36,682 nt of DNA from an uncultured Verrucomicrobiales bacterium (GCA_937893015.1 CALBJX010000027.1:1-36682); one strand, 5' to 3'; positions 7,123 to 15,231 are shown, numbered from the stretch's first letter. Made by a program: numbers and translations. Notes: generated by a model from the sequence alone, not told the origin.

Positions 7123-8433
7123 TCAGATTCGGTAAGATTCCAGGCGGGCAGCAAACTCGCGGGGGAGAATCGCCTCCACCAAGGCGTCGTTGCCCTCGTA
7201 TTCGGTGGAGAGCACCTTGCCGTCGCGGTGCATGATGGCAATGATGCGGCTCTCCGACAGCGGGATGCGATAGCGTTGCTTCGCCACGCGGTGGGACATC
7301 ATCTCCACACAGGAGGCCAGCAGCCCCTCGGCACCCTGCTCCTGCAGCACGCTCATGGTGACGGACGGCTCCTTAATCTTGGCGGCGAGGGCTTCCAGTG
7401 TTGTTTCGCGCTGTTCCTCGGGGATGAGGTCGCACTTGTTCCAGACCACCACCATGGGTTTGTCCTGTGCGCCGAGCTCCGCGAGCACCTCGCAGGTCGT
7501 CTCGTAGTGGCGCAGGGCATCCTCATCGCTCGCGTCCACCACCTGAATCAGGAAGTCCGCGACGACGGCTTCCTCCAGCGTGGATTTGAACGCCTCCACC
7601 AAGCGGTGCGGCAGATTGCGGATGAAGCCCACGGTGTCCGTGAGCACCAGCGGCTGGCCGTCGGGCAACTCAATCTTGCGGCTCGTGGTATCCAGCGTGG
7701 CAAAGAGAATGTCTTTGGCGAGCACCCCGGCCCCCGTCAGCAGGTTCAGCAGGGAGGATTTGCCGGCATTCGTGTAGCCGACGATGGCCGCGGCAGGAAT
7801 ACCTTGGCGGGCGCGCTCCTTGCGCTGTGTGCCGCGCTGGCGGCGGACGACTTCCAGCTCCTCGCGGATGGCGTTGATGCGCTCGTGGGCCAGGCGGCGG
7901 TCCACCTCAATCTGCTTTTCACCCTCACCGCGGGCTGCGGCACCGCCGCCTTTGCCGCCGCCGCTGCCGCCGCGCTGGCGGTCGAGGTGTTTCCACATGC
8001 CCGCCATGCGCGGCAGGGCATACTGCATGCGGGCGAGGTCCACCTGCATGACGGCCTCGCGCGTGCTGGCACGTTTGGCGAAGATATCCAGGATGACCTC
8101 CTCGCGGTCGATGACGGTGACATTCACCAGCTTTTCCCACTCGCGCTGCTGGGAGGGGGAGAGGAGGTTGTCGAAAATCAGACAGTCGGCATGCGTTTCC
8201 TCCACCATCTCGCGGATTTCCTCCGCCTTGCCGATGCCGCAGAGGTATTTGGCCTGAATCTCGCGCGTGTACTCCAAGCGGCTGTCCACAATCCCGATGC
8301 CGAGATTGCTCACCAAATCCACCAGCTCGGCGAGCAGAGCCGTGCGCTCGCGGCGCGACTCGCCCGGCATGCCCAGGCCGATGAGCAGGGCACGCTCCAC
8401 CATGTCCGGTTTTTCGCGGATTTCAAAGGACAT
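7123..8433 (-). CDS. hflX: GTPase HflX
   Basis: The 436-aa protein has the HflX N-terminal domain (about 1-150), a glycine-rich linker (GGSGGGKGGGAAARGEGEKQ, about 155-174) leading into the conserved IEVDRR helix, and a GTPase domain with G1 GYTNAGKS (219-226), G3 DTVGF and G4 NKCD. HflX binds ribosomes and can split stalled or stressed 70S ribosomes in other bacteria. The linker is longer and more Gly-rich than the usual GPGE motif region. The gene follows a 45-aa lipoprotein gene by 23 bp and precedes the L,D-transpeptidase by 2 bp. Confidence 0.95.
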   Translation of the reverse strand: MSFEIREKPDMVERALLIGLGMPGESRRERTALLAELVDLVSNLGIGIVDSRLEYTREIQAKYLCGIGKAEEIREMVEETHADCLIFDNLLSPSQQREWEKLVNVTVIDREEVILDIFAKRASTREAVMQVDLARMQYALPRMAGMWKHLDRQRGGSGGGKGGGAAARGEGEKQIEVDRRLAHERINAIREELEVVRRQRGTQRKERARQGIPAAAIVGYTNAGKSSLLNLLTGAGVLAKDILFATLDTTSRKIELPDGQPLVLTDTVGFIRNLPHRLVEAFKSTLEEAVVADFLIQVVDASDEDALRHYETTCEVLAELGAQDKPMVVVWNKCDLIPEEQRETTLEALAAKIKEPSVTMSVLQEQGAEGLLASCVEMMSHRVAKQRYRIPLSESRIIAIMHRDGKVLSTEYEGNDALVEAILPREFAARLESYRI

Positions 8434-8456
8434 CGCAGGAGTAGCGCAGGGCGTTA

Positions 8457-8594
8457 TCAGTTAAAGGCGCGGGTGGTCGTCACGGGCACGTCGCGCAGGT
8501 AATCCTTGTTGTAGGCATTGCACGCGCACTCACCGCAGGACGAGAAGATCACCGCCGCCACAACACCGAGCAGAGAAAGAGAAAGCGTTTTCAT
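8457..8594 (-). CDS. Cys-rich mini-lipoprotein, 45 aa
   Basis: The short frame encodes MKTLSLSLLGVVAAVIFSSC, a complete lipoprotein signal with lipobox FSSC, followed by only 25 residues (GECACNAYNKDYLRDVPVTT and a short end). Three cysteines cluster at residues 20-25. A promoter (TTGCTT-17-TAGAGT) ends 6 nt before the ATG, so the gene opens the transcript that also carries hflX, the L,D-transpeptidase and probably comM. No family is recognised. The combination of promoter, signal peptide and operon position makes it a real gene despite its length. Confidence 0.7.
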   Translation of the reverse strand: MKTLSLSLLGVVAAVIFSSCGECACNAYNKDYLRDVPVTTTRAFN

Positions 8595-8600
8595 GCCCCT

Positions 8601-8629
8601 ACTCTACCCTAAAGCACAGGCAAAAGCAA
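8601..8629 (-). promoter_or_regulatory. Promoter of the lipoprotein-hflX operon
   Basis: On the minus strand TTGCTT (8629-8624), a 17-bp spacer and TAGAGT (8606-8601) end 6 nt before the ATG at 8594, predicting a leaderless start. Confidence 0.55.
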
Positions 8630-8726
8630 GCGAGAAGCGTCGCCGGAGACAGCCAAACGTGTTCGGATGTCACGCGTTCTTTGCCCCGTCCCCCGAAGAG
8701 ACCGCAGAGAATCACCATCGGTGGCT

Positions 8727-9287
8727 TCACTCCGCCGCATCCTGCTGCGGCGCAGCGGGCAGGAAAAGGGAGCGCAGGTCCCCGCAGCCGTAAAAATCAG
8801 CCTCATCAAGACGCTGCACGGATTCGGCCAACGAGAAAGCCGTCATCATCAGCACAAAGGAGAGCTGATTGCGCTTCTCCGCGGGCTGAGCCTGCAGAGC
8901 GGAATCCGCCGACATGCCGACGGCTCGCAGATGGGTGAGCTGCCCTTGCACCCTTTCCACGGCGGCAGCGGCCGTCTCAGCATCCGTGACACCTGCCAAC
9001 GTCTGCTGCAACGCCGACATGGCATCGAGAAACTGTTTAGCCTCCACACACTCCTCCGCCAGCTTGTCCGCATCGATATGCACGGCGCCGTCCTTGGCAT
9101 CGCCCGCCAACTCATCAATGTTCACGGAGATGGTCATGCCATCCTCGTCGGCAATCGTAGCACTCTGTCCGGGCTCGGTGGCAATCACCTTCGGGCCGTC
9201 GGCCGTCTGCTCCTCCGTTTGGGCGTTCGCAGACAGGGACATGCCGCACCCAGCGGCCAGTGCAAGGAAAAGAAAAGACGTTTTCAT
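8727..9287 (-). CDS. Exported helical protein, unknown, 186 aa
   Basis: The product starts with a signal peptide (MKTSFLFLALAAGCGMSLSANA, probable cleavage after NA). An alternative is a lipobox at ALAAGC, but the hydrophobic run continues past that Cys, which favours ordinary cleavage. The mature part is acidic and mostly helical, with a likely coiled segment around DAETAAAAVERVQGQLTHLR. I recognise no domain. The start at 9287 was chosen because the signal peptide begins there. A promoter (TTGCTT-17-TACGAT) lies 12 nt upstream. It stands alone between two minus-strand transcription units. Confidence 0.7.
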   Translation of the reverse strand: MKTSFLFLALAAGCGMSLSANAQTEEQTADGPKVIATEPGQSATIADEDGMTISVNIDELAGDAKDGAVHIDADKLAEECVEAKQFLDAMSALQQTLAGVTDAETAAAAVERVQGQLTHLRAVGMSADSALQAQPAEKRNQLSFVLMMTAFSLAESVQRLDEADFYGCGDLRSLFLPAAPQQDAAE

Positions 9288-9299
9288 CGGAATAAGGGT

Positions 9300-9328
9300 A
9301 TCGTACAAGGAGCGCAGCCGGAAAGCAA
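9300..9328 (-). promoter_or_regulatory. Promoter of exported-protein gene 9287
   Basis: On the minus strand TTGCTT (9328-9323), 17 bp and TACGAT (9305-9300) precede the ATG at 9287 by 12 nt. This predicts a leader of only about 5 nt. Confidence 0.5.
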
Positions 9329-9347
9329 GCGAAATGACAAATTCTCC

Positions 9348-9782
9348 TCAAAACTCCTCCGGGGCGAATTCCTCTGCGGGTCCCATCCAATTGTTCAGGA
9401 TTTCCACGGCGGCGGCCTGGTCGATGATGGGCTTGAAATCCTTCATTTTCTTGCCCGCTTGGTGCAGCTTGCCCTGCGCCACCGTCGTGGTCAGGAACTC
9501 ATCGACAAACACCATAGGCAGCTCGGGCAGTGCGGCGGCGAGTTTGGCGGCAAAGGCACGCACCTTGGCACAGGCTGTGCCCTCCGTGCCGTCGAGGCGC
9601 AGGGGCAGCCCCACCACCAGCGTGCGGATCCCCTTCTCTTTCACCAGCTCGCGGATGCGGGCGATGGGCTCCGTCTTGGCGAGGTGAATGCTTTCCACAG
9701 GGTGCGCGAGGATGCCGCACACATCCGTGGCCGCAATGCCGATGCGGGCTTCTCCGTAATCAATGCCGAGGGCGGGGTGCAT
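9348..9782 (-). CDS. ruvX: RuvX/YqgF-type Holliday junction resolvase-like protein
   Basis: The 144-aa protein opens with the family signature LGIDYGEARIGIA (first acidic residue of an RNase H-like fold), contains LVVGLPLRLDGTEG, and has the late acidic motifs VFVDEFLTT and DQAAAVEIL. The family acts in rRNA 5'-end processing (YqgF) and has been proposed to resolve Holliday junctions. The start MHPALGID at 9782 is chosen by family length. It begins 7 nt after the stop of the DUF4177-like gene, so it probably belongs to the manC transcript. Confidence 0.92.
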   Translation of the reverse strand: MHPALGIDYGEARIGIAATDVCGILAHPVESIHLAKTEPIARIRELVKEKGIRTLVVGLPLRLDGTEGTACAKVRAFAAKLAAALPELPMVFVDEFLTTTVAQGKLHQAGKKMKDFKPIIDQAAAVEILNNWMGPAEEFAPEEF

Positions 9783-9789
9783 GGGCGGG

Positions 9790-9969
9790 TCAGTCTTGGC
9801 GTTCGCGTTCAAGGAAGATGAGGAGGAAGTGACCCTGCTGCATCGATTCGGTCGACACCACACGCCACCCATCGAGAGCATAAGGTTCGATCAAGGCTTC
9901 AAGCTCGCTCCCTTTGGGCGGAAGCAATGCCGCGACATATCGCAGCACTTTGTATTCGTATGTTGTCAT
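9790..9969 (-). CDS. DUF4177-like small protein, 59 aa
   Basis: The frame starts at ATG 9969, 11 nt after the manC stop, and ends 7 nt before ruvX. The sequence (MTTYEYKVLRYVA at the start, then LEALIEPYALDGWRVVSTE and GHFLLIFLERERQD) matches the pattern of DUF4177 proteins: a YKV strand, a helix, a GW(R/E)(L/V)V turn and a final hydrophobic strand ending in (F/L)ER. The function of that family is unknown. Length, pattern and tight operon spacing support a real gene. Confidence 0.7.
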   Translation of the reverse strand: MTTYEYKVLRYVAALLPPKGSELEALIEPYALDGWRVVSTESMQQGHFLLIFLERERQD

Positions 9970-9980
9970 CGGGATGTTGG

Positions 9981-11045
9981 TTAAAGAAGCTGTTCAGGAA
10001 GGTCGGCGACGACTTTTTTGATGGCATCCGCCTCGTCCTTGCGGCAGACAAGCAGAGCATCTCCCGTGTCCACCACAATGAGGTCGCTGACGCCCACCAG
10101 CGCCACGCGCTTGCCGCTGTCGGTGAAGACGATGTTGTTGCCCGCCTTCACCGCGCTCAGGGGCGTGTTGGCCCGGTTGCCCTCGCCCTTGTCGGGCAGG
10201 TAGGAGCCGACGGAAATCCACGAGCCCACGTCGTCCCAATCGAAGGTCGCCTCGAAGTTCAGCACGCGGTCGGCTTTCTCCATGAGGGCGAAGTCGATGG
10301 AAATGGGGGTGAGCTTTTCAAACTTACTACCTATGAAACTCAGCATATCCTCCGCCTGCGTCAGCTCGGTGATGAAGGCGGCGAGCTCTGGCGTGTGGGC
10401 GGCGAGCTGCTCACGCACATGCGCAACATTCCAGATGAACATGCCCGCATTCCACGAGAAACTCCCCTGCTCCAGATACGCGGCGGCGGTGGCGGCATCC
10501 GGCTTCTCGCGGAAACGGACGACCTCGTAGCAGTCGTGCGTGAGGGCGGCATCCGCCAGCTTGCCTGCGCGCTCGATGTAGCCGTAGCTCGGGCAGGCCC
10601 ACGTGGGCTTGATACCGATGGTGATGAGGGCCTTCTCCCGCGCGGCGAGGGAGAGTGCATCCGCCGCCAGCGACCGAAACGCGGCGGCATCAAGAATGAG
10701 CGAGTCGCTGGGAATCACAATCATGTTCGCCTGCGGATTGCGGGCGGCGATAAGCCCGATGCCCAGTGCCACGGCGGGTGCGGTGTCGCGGCGGGCCGGC
10801 TCCGCCACGATGTTTTCCGCGGGCAGCTCCGCCGCTTGGCGGCGCACCTCAGCCTCCTGCAAATGATTCGTCAGGATAAAAATGTTCTCCGTCGGCACCA
10901 ACCCGCTCAGGCGGGCAATAGCTTGGCGCAGCAGTGTCCCCGTGCCGAAGAGGTCGAGCAGCTGCTTGGGGCGGGCATTGCGGGAGAGGGGCCAGAAGCG
11001 CGTGCCGCTGCCGCCCGCAAGGATGAGAGCATAATTTCCGTTCAC
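9981..11045 (-). CDS. manC: Mannose-1-phosphate guanylyltransferase
   Basis: The 354-aa protein has the nucleotidyltransferase signature LILAGGSGTRFWPLSR (8-23) followed by RPKQLLDLFG, the metal-binding PSDSLI region, and the characteristic FDWDDVGSW motif of GDP-mannose pyrophosphorylases. It makes GDP-mannose from GTP and mannose-1-phosphate for surface glycans. It lacks the C-terminal isomerase domain of bifunctional ManC/AlgA enzymes (about 470 aa). The start is GTG at 11045, directly supported by a promoter ending 6 nt upstream. Confidence 0.92.
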   Translation of the reverse strand: MNGNYALILAGGSGTRFWPLSRNARPKQLLDLFGTGTLLRQAIARLSGLVPTENIFILTNHLQEAEVRRQAAELPAENIVAEPARRDTAPAVALGIGLIAARNPQANMIVIPSDSLILDAAAFRSLAADALSLAAREKALITIGIKPTWACPSYGYIERAGKLADAALTHDCYEVVRFREKPDAATAAAYLEQGSFSWNAGMFIWNVAHVREQLAAHTPELAAFITELTQAEDMLSFIGSKFEKLTPISIDFALMEKADRVLNFEATFDWDDVGSWISVGSYLPDKGEGNRANTPLSAVKAGNNIVFTDSGKRVALVGVSDLIVVDTGDALLVCRKDEADAIKKVVADLPEQLL

Positions 11046-11051
11046 GCACCC

Positions 11052-11080
11052 AGTATAGCGTCAAGGCGCCCCCGCGTCAA
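11052..11080 (-). promoter_or_regulatory. Promoter of manC operon
   Basis: On the minus strand TTGACG (11080-11075), 17 bp and TATACT (11057-11052) end 6 nt before the GTG start of manC. This is one of the best matches to the consensus and predicts a leaderless mRNA. Confidence 0.7.
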
Positions 11081-11116
11081 TCAGGAAGGCAACAGATGGG
11101 CAACAGAATGGAAAGC

Positions 11117-11881
11117 TCAGCGCAAAAGTGCGGAAATATCCTGCGGAAGCGGAGATTCCACGATAATGACGGAGCCGCGCCAAGGGAAGGAGAGCCGGCA
11201 GGCGTGCAGGGCATGGCGGGGCAGAAGGAGGCGTGCCGCGAGCTCGGGTGTCCAGCCTTGTTCAATGAAATCAAGATAATTTTGCTCCTCCCCGCCGTAG
11301 ATTTTGTCACCTACGAGCGGGTAGCCGAGGTGGGCGAGATGCACGCGGATTTGGTGCATGCGCCCCGTGTGCGGGCGGCAGCGGAGCAATGCCATCGGCG
11401 GCATCAGGGCGTCCCCGGCCCGCCGCTCCAACACCTCGAACTCCGTGCGGCAGGGTTTGCCGCTCGGGTGGCAGCACTGGCGGATGTGGATGCGCGTCTC
11501 CGCCACGCTCTCCATGCGGGTGATGGGCTCCGCACAGCAAGCGGCATGCCAGGCGGGGGCCCCCTGCACCACGCAGAAATACTCCTTTTTCAGTTGCCGC
11601 GCCATCATGGCCTTGCCCAGCTCGGCAGCGGCCTCCGCCGTCTTGGCGATGAGCACGATGCCGCTCGTCTCGCGGTCGAGGCGGTTGATGAGCGAGACCT
11701 GTCCGCCCGTTGCCAGTTCGAAAGCCAGCAGCTCGCGCACACCATGCCACAGGGTCGGTTCGTTCTTCTCCCCCGTGGGGTGCGTCAGCAACGGGGCCGC
11801 CTTGTCCACGGCGAGCACGTCCTCGTCCTCATACAGGACGCGGAACTCCGGCACCACGGCGATGGGCATGTCGTACGGCAC
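11117..11881 (-). CDS. RluA-family rRNA/tRNA pseudouridine synthase
   Basis: The 254-aa protein has the RluA signature NRLDRETSGIVL, with the catalytic Asp in RLD, and the later motif RPHTGRMHQIRVHLAHLGYPLVGD. It lacks an N-terminal S4 domain, like RluA or TruC and unlike RluC/RluD. The exact target base cannot be assigned. It begins 8 nt after the rsuA-type gene, so the two pseudouridine synthases form an operon. Confidence 0.9.
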   Translation of the reverse strand: MPYDMPIAVVPEFRVLYEDEDVLAVDKAAPLLTHPTGEKNEPTLWHGVRELLAFELATGGQVSLINRLDRETSGIVLIAKTAEAAAELGKAMMARQLKKEYFCVVQGAPAWHAACCAEPITRMESVAETRIHIRQCCHPSGKPCRTEFEVLERRAGDALMPPMALLRCRPHTGRMHQIRVHLAHLGYPLVGDKIYGGEEQNYLDFIEQGWTPELAARLLLPRHALHACRLSFPWRGSVIIVESPLPQDISALLR

Positions 11882-11889
11882 AAGCTCAA

Positions 11890-12585
11890 TCAGTTAACAA
11901 AAAGGCGCGGGTCAATGGCGCACCATTCACCGGGCGCGAGGTCGAGATCGGCGAGGCGGAGGGCGCCGATGGCGATGCGCTCCAGCTCCGTGACGGGGGC
12001 GCCGACGGCGGCAAGCATGCGGCGCACTTGGTGGTAGCGACCTTCATGCAGGGTGAGCAAGCCCGCGTTCTCGCCCGTCAGCTCCAGCTCGGCAGGGAGG
12101 CAAGGCGTCTTTTCTCCCTCCAACATCAGGGTTCCGGCGGCAAAAAGTTCAACGGCGGAGGCGGGCACGGGGGCGGCGGTCACGAAGCGGTACACCTTCG
12201 GCACATGTTTCTTGGGGCTGGTGAGGCGGTGTTCGAAGCTGCCGTCATCCGTGAGCAGCAGCAGGCCGCTCGTCTCCTTGTCCAAACGCCCCACGGTGTT
12301 CACGCCGGGATTGCGGCGCAACCATTGCGGCGGCAACAAGTCGTAGATAAGCTCGCCCTCCTCCTTGTGCGAACAGGTGCAGCCGAGCGGCTTGTTGATA
12401 GCTACGTACAGGCCGTCGGCAAACTCCACGGGTTCGCCGTCCACCAGCACCTCGGCGGGCTCCACCTTGTCCTTGCCGTTGCGCACGGGCTCACCGCGAA
12501 AGGTAACGCGCCCCGCCGCCAGCCAAGCGGCGGTTTCGCGGCGGCTGCAATAGCCGTATCGGCTCAAAAGGGCATCGGTTCTCAT
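11890..12585 (-). CDS. rsuA: RsuA/RluB/E/F-family pseudouridine synthase
   Basis: The 231-aa protein has an N-terminal S4 RNA-binding domain (MRTDALLSRYGYCSRRETAA...), then the catalytic motif GRLDKETSGLLLLTDDG with the nucleophilic Asp, and the C-terminal GRYHQVRRMLAAVG motif. The overall length and S4 form best fit RsuA (16S rRNA U516), but RluB/E/F are close relatives. The start at 12585 is set by the S4 domain; a longer frame to 12735 adds unrelated sequence. The upstream region carries the divergent promoter of the TPR gene. Confidence 0.88.
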   Translation of the reverse strand: MRTDALLSRYGYCSRRETAAWLAAGRVTFRGEPVRNGKDKVEPAEVLVDGEPVEFADGLYVAINKPLGCTCSHKEEGELIYDLLPPQWLRRNPGVNTVGRLDKETSGLLLLTDDGSFEHRLTSPKKHVPKVYRFVTAAPVPASAVELFAAGTLMLEGEKTPCLPAELELTGENAGLLTLHEGRYHQVRRMLAAVGAPVTELERIAIGALRLADLDLAPGEWCAIDPRLFVN

Positions 12586-12624
12586 GTCGGCAGCATTTTG
12601 CCATGTTTTTTTGAAAAAACAAGG

Positions 12625-12653
12625 TTGAAATGCAGCGGGTTTTGTGGTAGAGA
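12625..12653 (+). promoter_or_regulatory. Promoter upstream of TPR gene
   Basis: TTGAAA (12625-12630), 17 bp and TAGAGA (12648-12653) end 7 nt before an ATG at 12661, which opens a short upstream frame. The TPR gene itself starts at 12719. Confidence 0.45.
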
Positions 12654-12660
12654 ATAAGGG

Positions 12661-12744
12661 ATGAATCGCGGAGCGCGTGCCCCGCGCGTGTCTCTTATAC
12701 CATTTTTCTCCATCCGTTATGATTACCACCATCACCGAACGTGA
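12661..12744 (+). CDS. Possible 27-aa leaderless upstream ORF
   Basis: The frame starts 7 nt after a -10 box, as in the other leaderless genes of the window, and encodes MNRGARAPRVSLIPFFSIRY plus DYHHHRT. It overlaps the first 26 nt of the TPR gene in another frame. It could be a leader peptide that affects initiation of the TPR gene, or a chance frame. Confidence 0.3.
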   Translation: MNRGARAPRVSLIPFFSIRYDYHHHRT

Positions 12745-14089
12745 GCTGCCCGCCGACCTGCAAAGTCTGTGGGTGAAGGCTCAGCAGGCCGTACAAACCA
12801 AGAACTACAAGTACGGCGTCAGCATCATCAAGACCATCATCAAGCGCGCACCCGGCTTCCTTGAGGGCCGCAAAGTGCTCCGCGCCTGCGAAGTGAAGAG
12901 CACCCCCGATGCGGGGCGCCGCTCCTCCCTCTTCGGCGGCATGCGCATGACCACCTCCCGCAAGAACCCGGAGGAAACCATCATCACCATCGAGGATGAG
13001 CTGGAGAAGGACCCCTACTCCGTCAGCGCCAATGAAACCCTTTACACTGCTGCCGAGGCCTGCGGTCTGCACGACCTCGCCGCTTTTGCGCTGGATACCA
13101 TTTGCCAAGGCCAGCCCAACGCCAAGAAGCACCTCCACATGCTCGCCTCCCACTATGTGAAGTATGAGCAGTTTGCCGAGGCCGCCGACACCTATCGCAA
13201 GGTGCTCGCCATCGACCGCACGGACCCCGTCGCCATGCGCGGTGAGAAGGACTGCTCCGCCCGCGCCTCCATGCGCCAGGGCAACTGGGAGGGCAAGGGC
13301 GATTTCCGCACCAAGATGAAGAACTCCGGCGCCACCGCTGCGCTCGAAAGCCAGGATAAGATGGGCCTCACGGGTGCCGAGCTCGAAGCCCGCCTCGCCC
13401 AGCTCTCCGAGCAGTACGCTGCGGACAACGCCAACCTGCAGGTGGTGAAGGACATCGCCTCCTGCTACGAGCAGATGGAGGACTACGCCAATGCCTACTC
13501 CTTCTACGCCTATGCCTACCAGCTCGGCGGCTCCACGGACGTATCCATCAACGACAAGGCCATGGAGATGCACGAAAAGGCCATGCAGGCCGAGCTCGCC
13601 TATTACGAGCAGGTGCTCGCTGCCGACCCGACCAACGAGGAAGCCGCAGCCGCTCTCGCCGCCCGCAAGAAGGAGATTGCCGAGGCCGTCGTGGCCGATG
13701 CCCGCGCCCGTGTGGAAGCCAACCCCACGGATGCCCAGCTCCAGTTCAAGTTCGGTCAGGCCCTCTTCGATGCCGAGCAGTTCACCGAGGCCATCCCCGC
13801 CCTGCAGCGTGCCCGCACCAACCCCAACCTGCGCATCAAGGCCATGCTCATGCTCGGCAAGTGCTACCACGCCAAGAAGATGGTCGATATGGCCATCCGC
13901 CAGCTGGAGGAAGCCAACGGCGAGCTCAACGTCATGGACGATACCAAGAAGGAGCTGCACTACATGATCGGCACCCTCTACGACGAGTCCGGCAACAAGG
14001 AGAAGGCACTCGAAAACTTCAAGGTCATCTACGAGGTGGACTACGGCTACAAGGACGTCGCCACCCGCGTGGAATCCGCTTACAACTAA
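12719..14089 (+). CDS. Tetratricopeptide-repeat protein, 456 aa
   Basis: The protein is helical throughout and contains TPR-like units, for example AEAADTYRKVLAIDRTDPVA, NAYSFYAYAYQLGG, QFTEAIPALQRARTNPNLR and KEKALENFKVIYEVD. It has no signal peptide or membrane segment, so it is probably a cytoplasmic scaffold. Residues around 70-90 (SLFGGMRMTTSRKNPEE) form a less ordered linker. The codon usage is very uniform, with C/G-ending codons, suggesting high expression. The start MITTITERELPADLQ at 12719 is chosen over an ATG 14 codons upstream because the extra residues look non-coding. A strong intrinsic terminator follows at 14113-14156. The interaction partner is unknown. Confidence 0.8.
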   Translation: MITTITERELPADLQSLWVKAQQAVQTKNYKYGVSIIKTIIKRAPGFLEGRKVLRACEVKSTPDAGRRSSLFGGMRMTTSRKNPEETIITIEDELEKDPYSVSANETLYTAAEACGLHDLAAFALDTICQGQPNAKKHLHMLASHYVKYEQFAEAADTYRKVLAIDRTDPVAMRGEKDCSARASMRQGNWEGKGDFRTKMKNSGATAALESQDKMGLTGAELEARLAQLSEQYAADNANLQVVKDIASCYEQMEDYANAYSFYAYAYQLGGSTDVSINDKAMEMHEKAMQAELAYYEQVLAADPTNEEAAAALAARKKEIAEAVVADARARVEANPTDAQLQFKFGQALFDAEQFTEAIPALQRARTNPNLRIKAMLMLGKCYHAKKMVDMAIRQLEEANGELNVMDDTKKELHYMIGTLYDESGNKEKALENFKVIYEVDYGYKDVATRVESAYN

Positions 14090-14112
14090 AGCGCACTTAC
14101 CACCGGCCTTTG

Positions 14113-14156
14113 GTCCGCCGCGGGACTCTCTCCCCCGCGGCGGACTCTTTTTTTTT
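14113..14156 (+). terminator. Strong intrinsic terminator
   Basis: GTCCGCCGCGGG (14113-14124) pairs perfectly with CCCGCGGCGGAC (14134-14145), followed by TCTTTTTTTTT. It ends the TPR gene transcript. Confidence 0.92.
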
Positions 14157-14206
14157 CGGCGTACCGCCGATCGAATGTACTCACAGCTCTACAGGAGGAT
14201 GGGAAC

Positions 14207-15184
14207 ATGAGACGTTTTTTCACGATTCTTTTGGGAATAGGTATCGGGGTGCTTGCAATCCTGATGGCATGGTGCGAAGCCGAGTACAATCATTACATGG
14301 CGCACTGCATCCAAAGCAAAACGGCGTTAAAAGCGCTGAAACAGCAAGTCACGGAAGCAGGTGAGCGCGGCCCGCTGGCGGAGAACGAGGGGCGCATCGT
14401 GCGGGTGTGCGGCAAGGCGAGGCGCGTCTCGGAGCTGCCCGTCTTAAAGGATGAGCTCTTGGGTATCAGTGTCGCCGCGTCATCTCTGCGCCGCGATTTG
14501 ACGGCAGAAGAGCGAACGGAACGCGGGGAGAGCACGTTATGCGTCATTGTTCATCCCTCATCTGCCGAGCTGCCGAGCGGCATGCGCCTCGCGGCACAAA
14601 CGATAGAGAAAGAAACGGAATGGGAACTGGGAGGCTTCCGCTTCTGCCTCTCCTCCCGCCGGCTCAACGAGGAAGACCGGCACGTTGTCCCGAAAGAGGA
14701 GATGGCCCCCGTCCCCGATGTGATGCAGGGAGCCGAATGGAATGAAACTTGGGAAGCATGGACCTACAACGACGGGACCCTGAAGGTACGGGCGGCGTAT
14801 TGGGCGCCGCCGGAGGAAGAGGAGATGACTATCTGCGGGAGACAGACAGGGAATCGGCTGGTGCCCTTCTCCTACCCGATGCCGCGCTCTCTGGCCCTCT
14901 CCGCCTGCGTGATGAGTTTCACGGAGCATCCCTTCCCGCGGGAGAAAGCGTTGGCCCTCGGCTCGGACATCCCCGATGAGGAGGCGCAAGGATGGTATGA
15001 CGAGTACGTCGCTGCGACCTGCATGGACCTTTGCATCCTTCTGCTGCCGGTACTGCTGCTCCTTGTCATTTTCCTGCGTGTCTGTCAGCGTCGCCGCATT
15101 TGGCCCGCCCTGCTGTATACGCTCGGCGGCGTGTTGCTGCTGACCCTGCTCAACATCGGGAATGCGCTCATGCTGTGTTGGTGA
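14207..15184 (+). CDS. TMEM43-like membrane protein, 325 aa
   Basis: The protein has an N-terminal membrane helix (about 5-22), a large central domain, and two C-terminal helices (about 266-290 and 297-318). The segment NEGRIVRVCGKARRVSELPV followed by LKDELLGISVAASSLRRDL resembles the opening of the TMEM43 family (DUF1625), whose members read EGxLVxVSG...LxDxxFGI...LRR. The bacterial role of that family is not established. The ribosome binding site is unusually good (AGGAGG, about 9 nt before ATG). It has no obvious partner and sits alone after the TPR terminator. Confidence 0.6.
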   Translation: MRRFFTILLGIGIGVLAILMAWCEAEYNHYMAHCIQSKTALKALKQQVTEAGERGPLAENEGRIVRVCGKARRVSELPVLKDELLGISVAASSLRRDLTAEERTERGESTLCVIVHPSSAELPSGMRLAAQTIEKETEWELGGFRFCLSSRRLNEEDRHVVPKEEMAPVPDVMQGAEWNETWEAWTYNDGTLKVRAAYWAPPEEEEMTICGRQTGNRLVPFSYPMPRSLALSACVMSFTEHPFPREKALALGSDIPDEEAQGWYDEYVAATCMDLCILLLPVLLLLVIFLRVCQRRRIWPALLYTLGGVLLLTLLNIGNALMLCW

Positions 15185-15195
15185 TGTTTCTTCGC

Positions 15196-15223
15196 TTGAC
15201 TTTCAGGGCTCATGCGCTATGCT
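15196..15223 (+). promoter_or_regulatory. Promoter of thioredoxin-like gene 15232
   Basis: TTGACT (15196-15201), a 16-bp spacer and TATGCT (15218-15223) end 8 nt before the ATG at 15232, the same layout as for its paralogue at 4060. Confidence 0.55.
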
Positions 15224-15231
15224 GTCAGGGT

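Noticed and set aside
7111..8502. A long plus-strand frame opposite hflX.
   Set aside because: It is an antisense shadow of hflX with no recognisable protein features.
12695..13960. A long minus-strand frame opposite the TPR gene.
   Set aside because: The product is Gly/Leu/His-rich low complexity caused by the biased codon use of the TPR gene.
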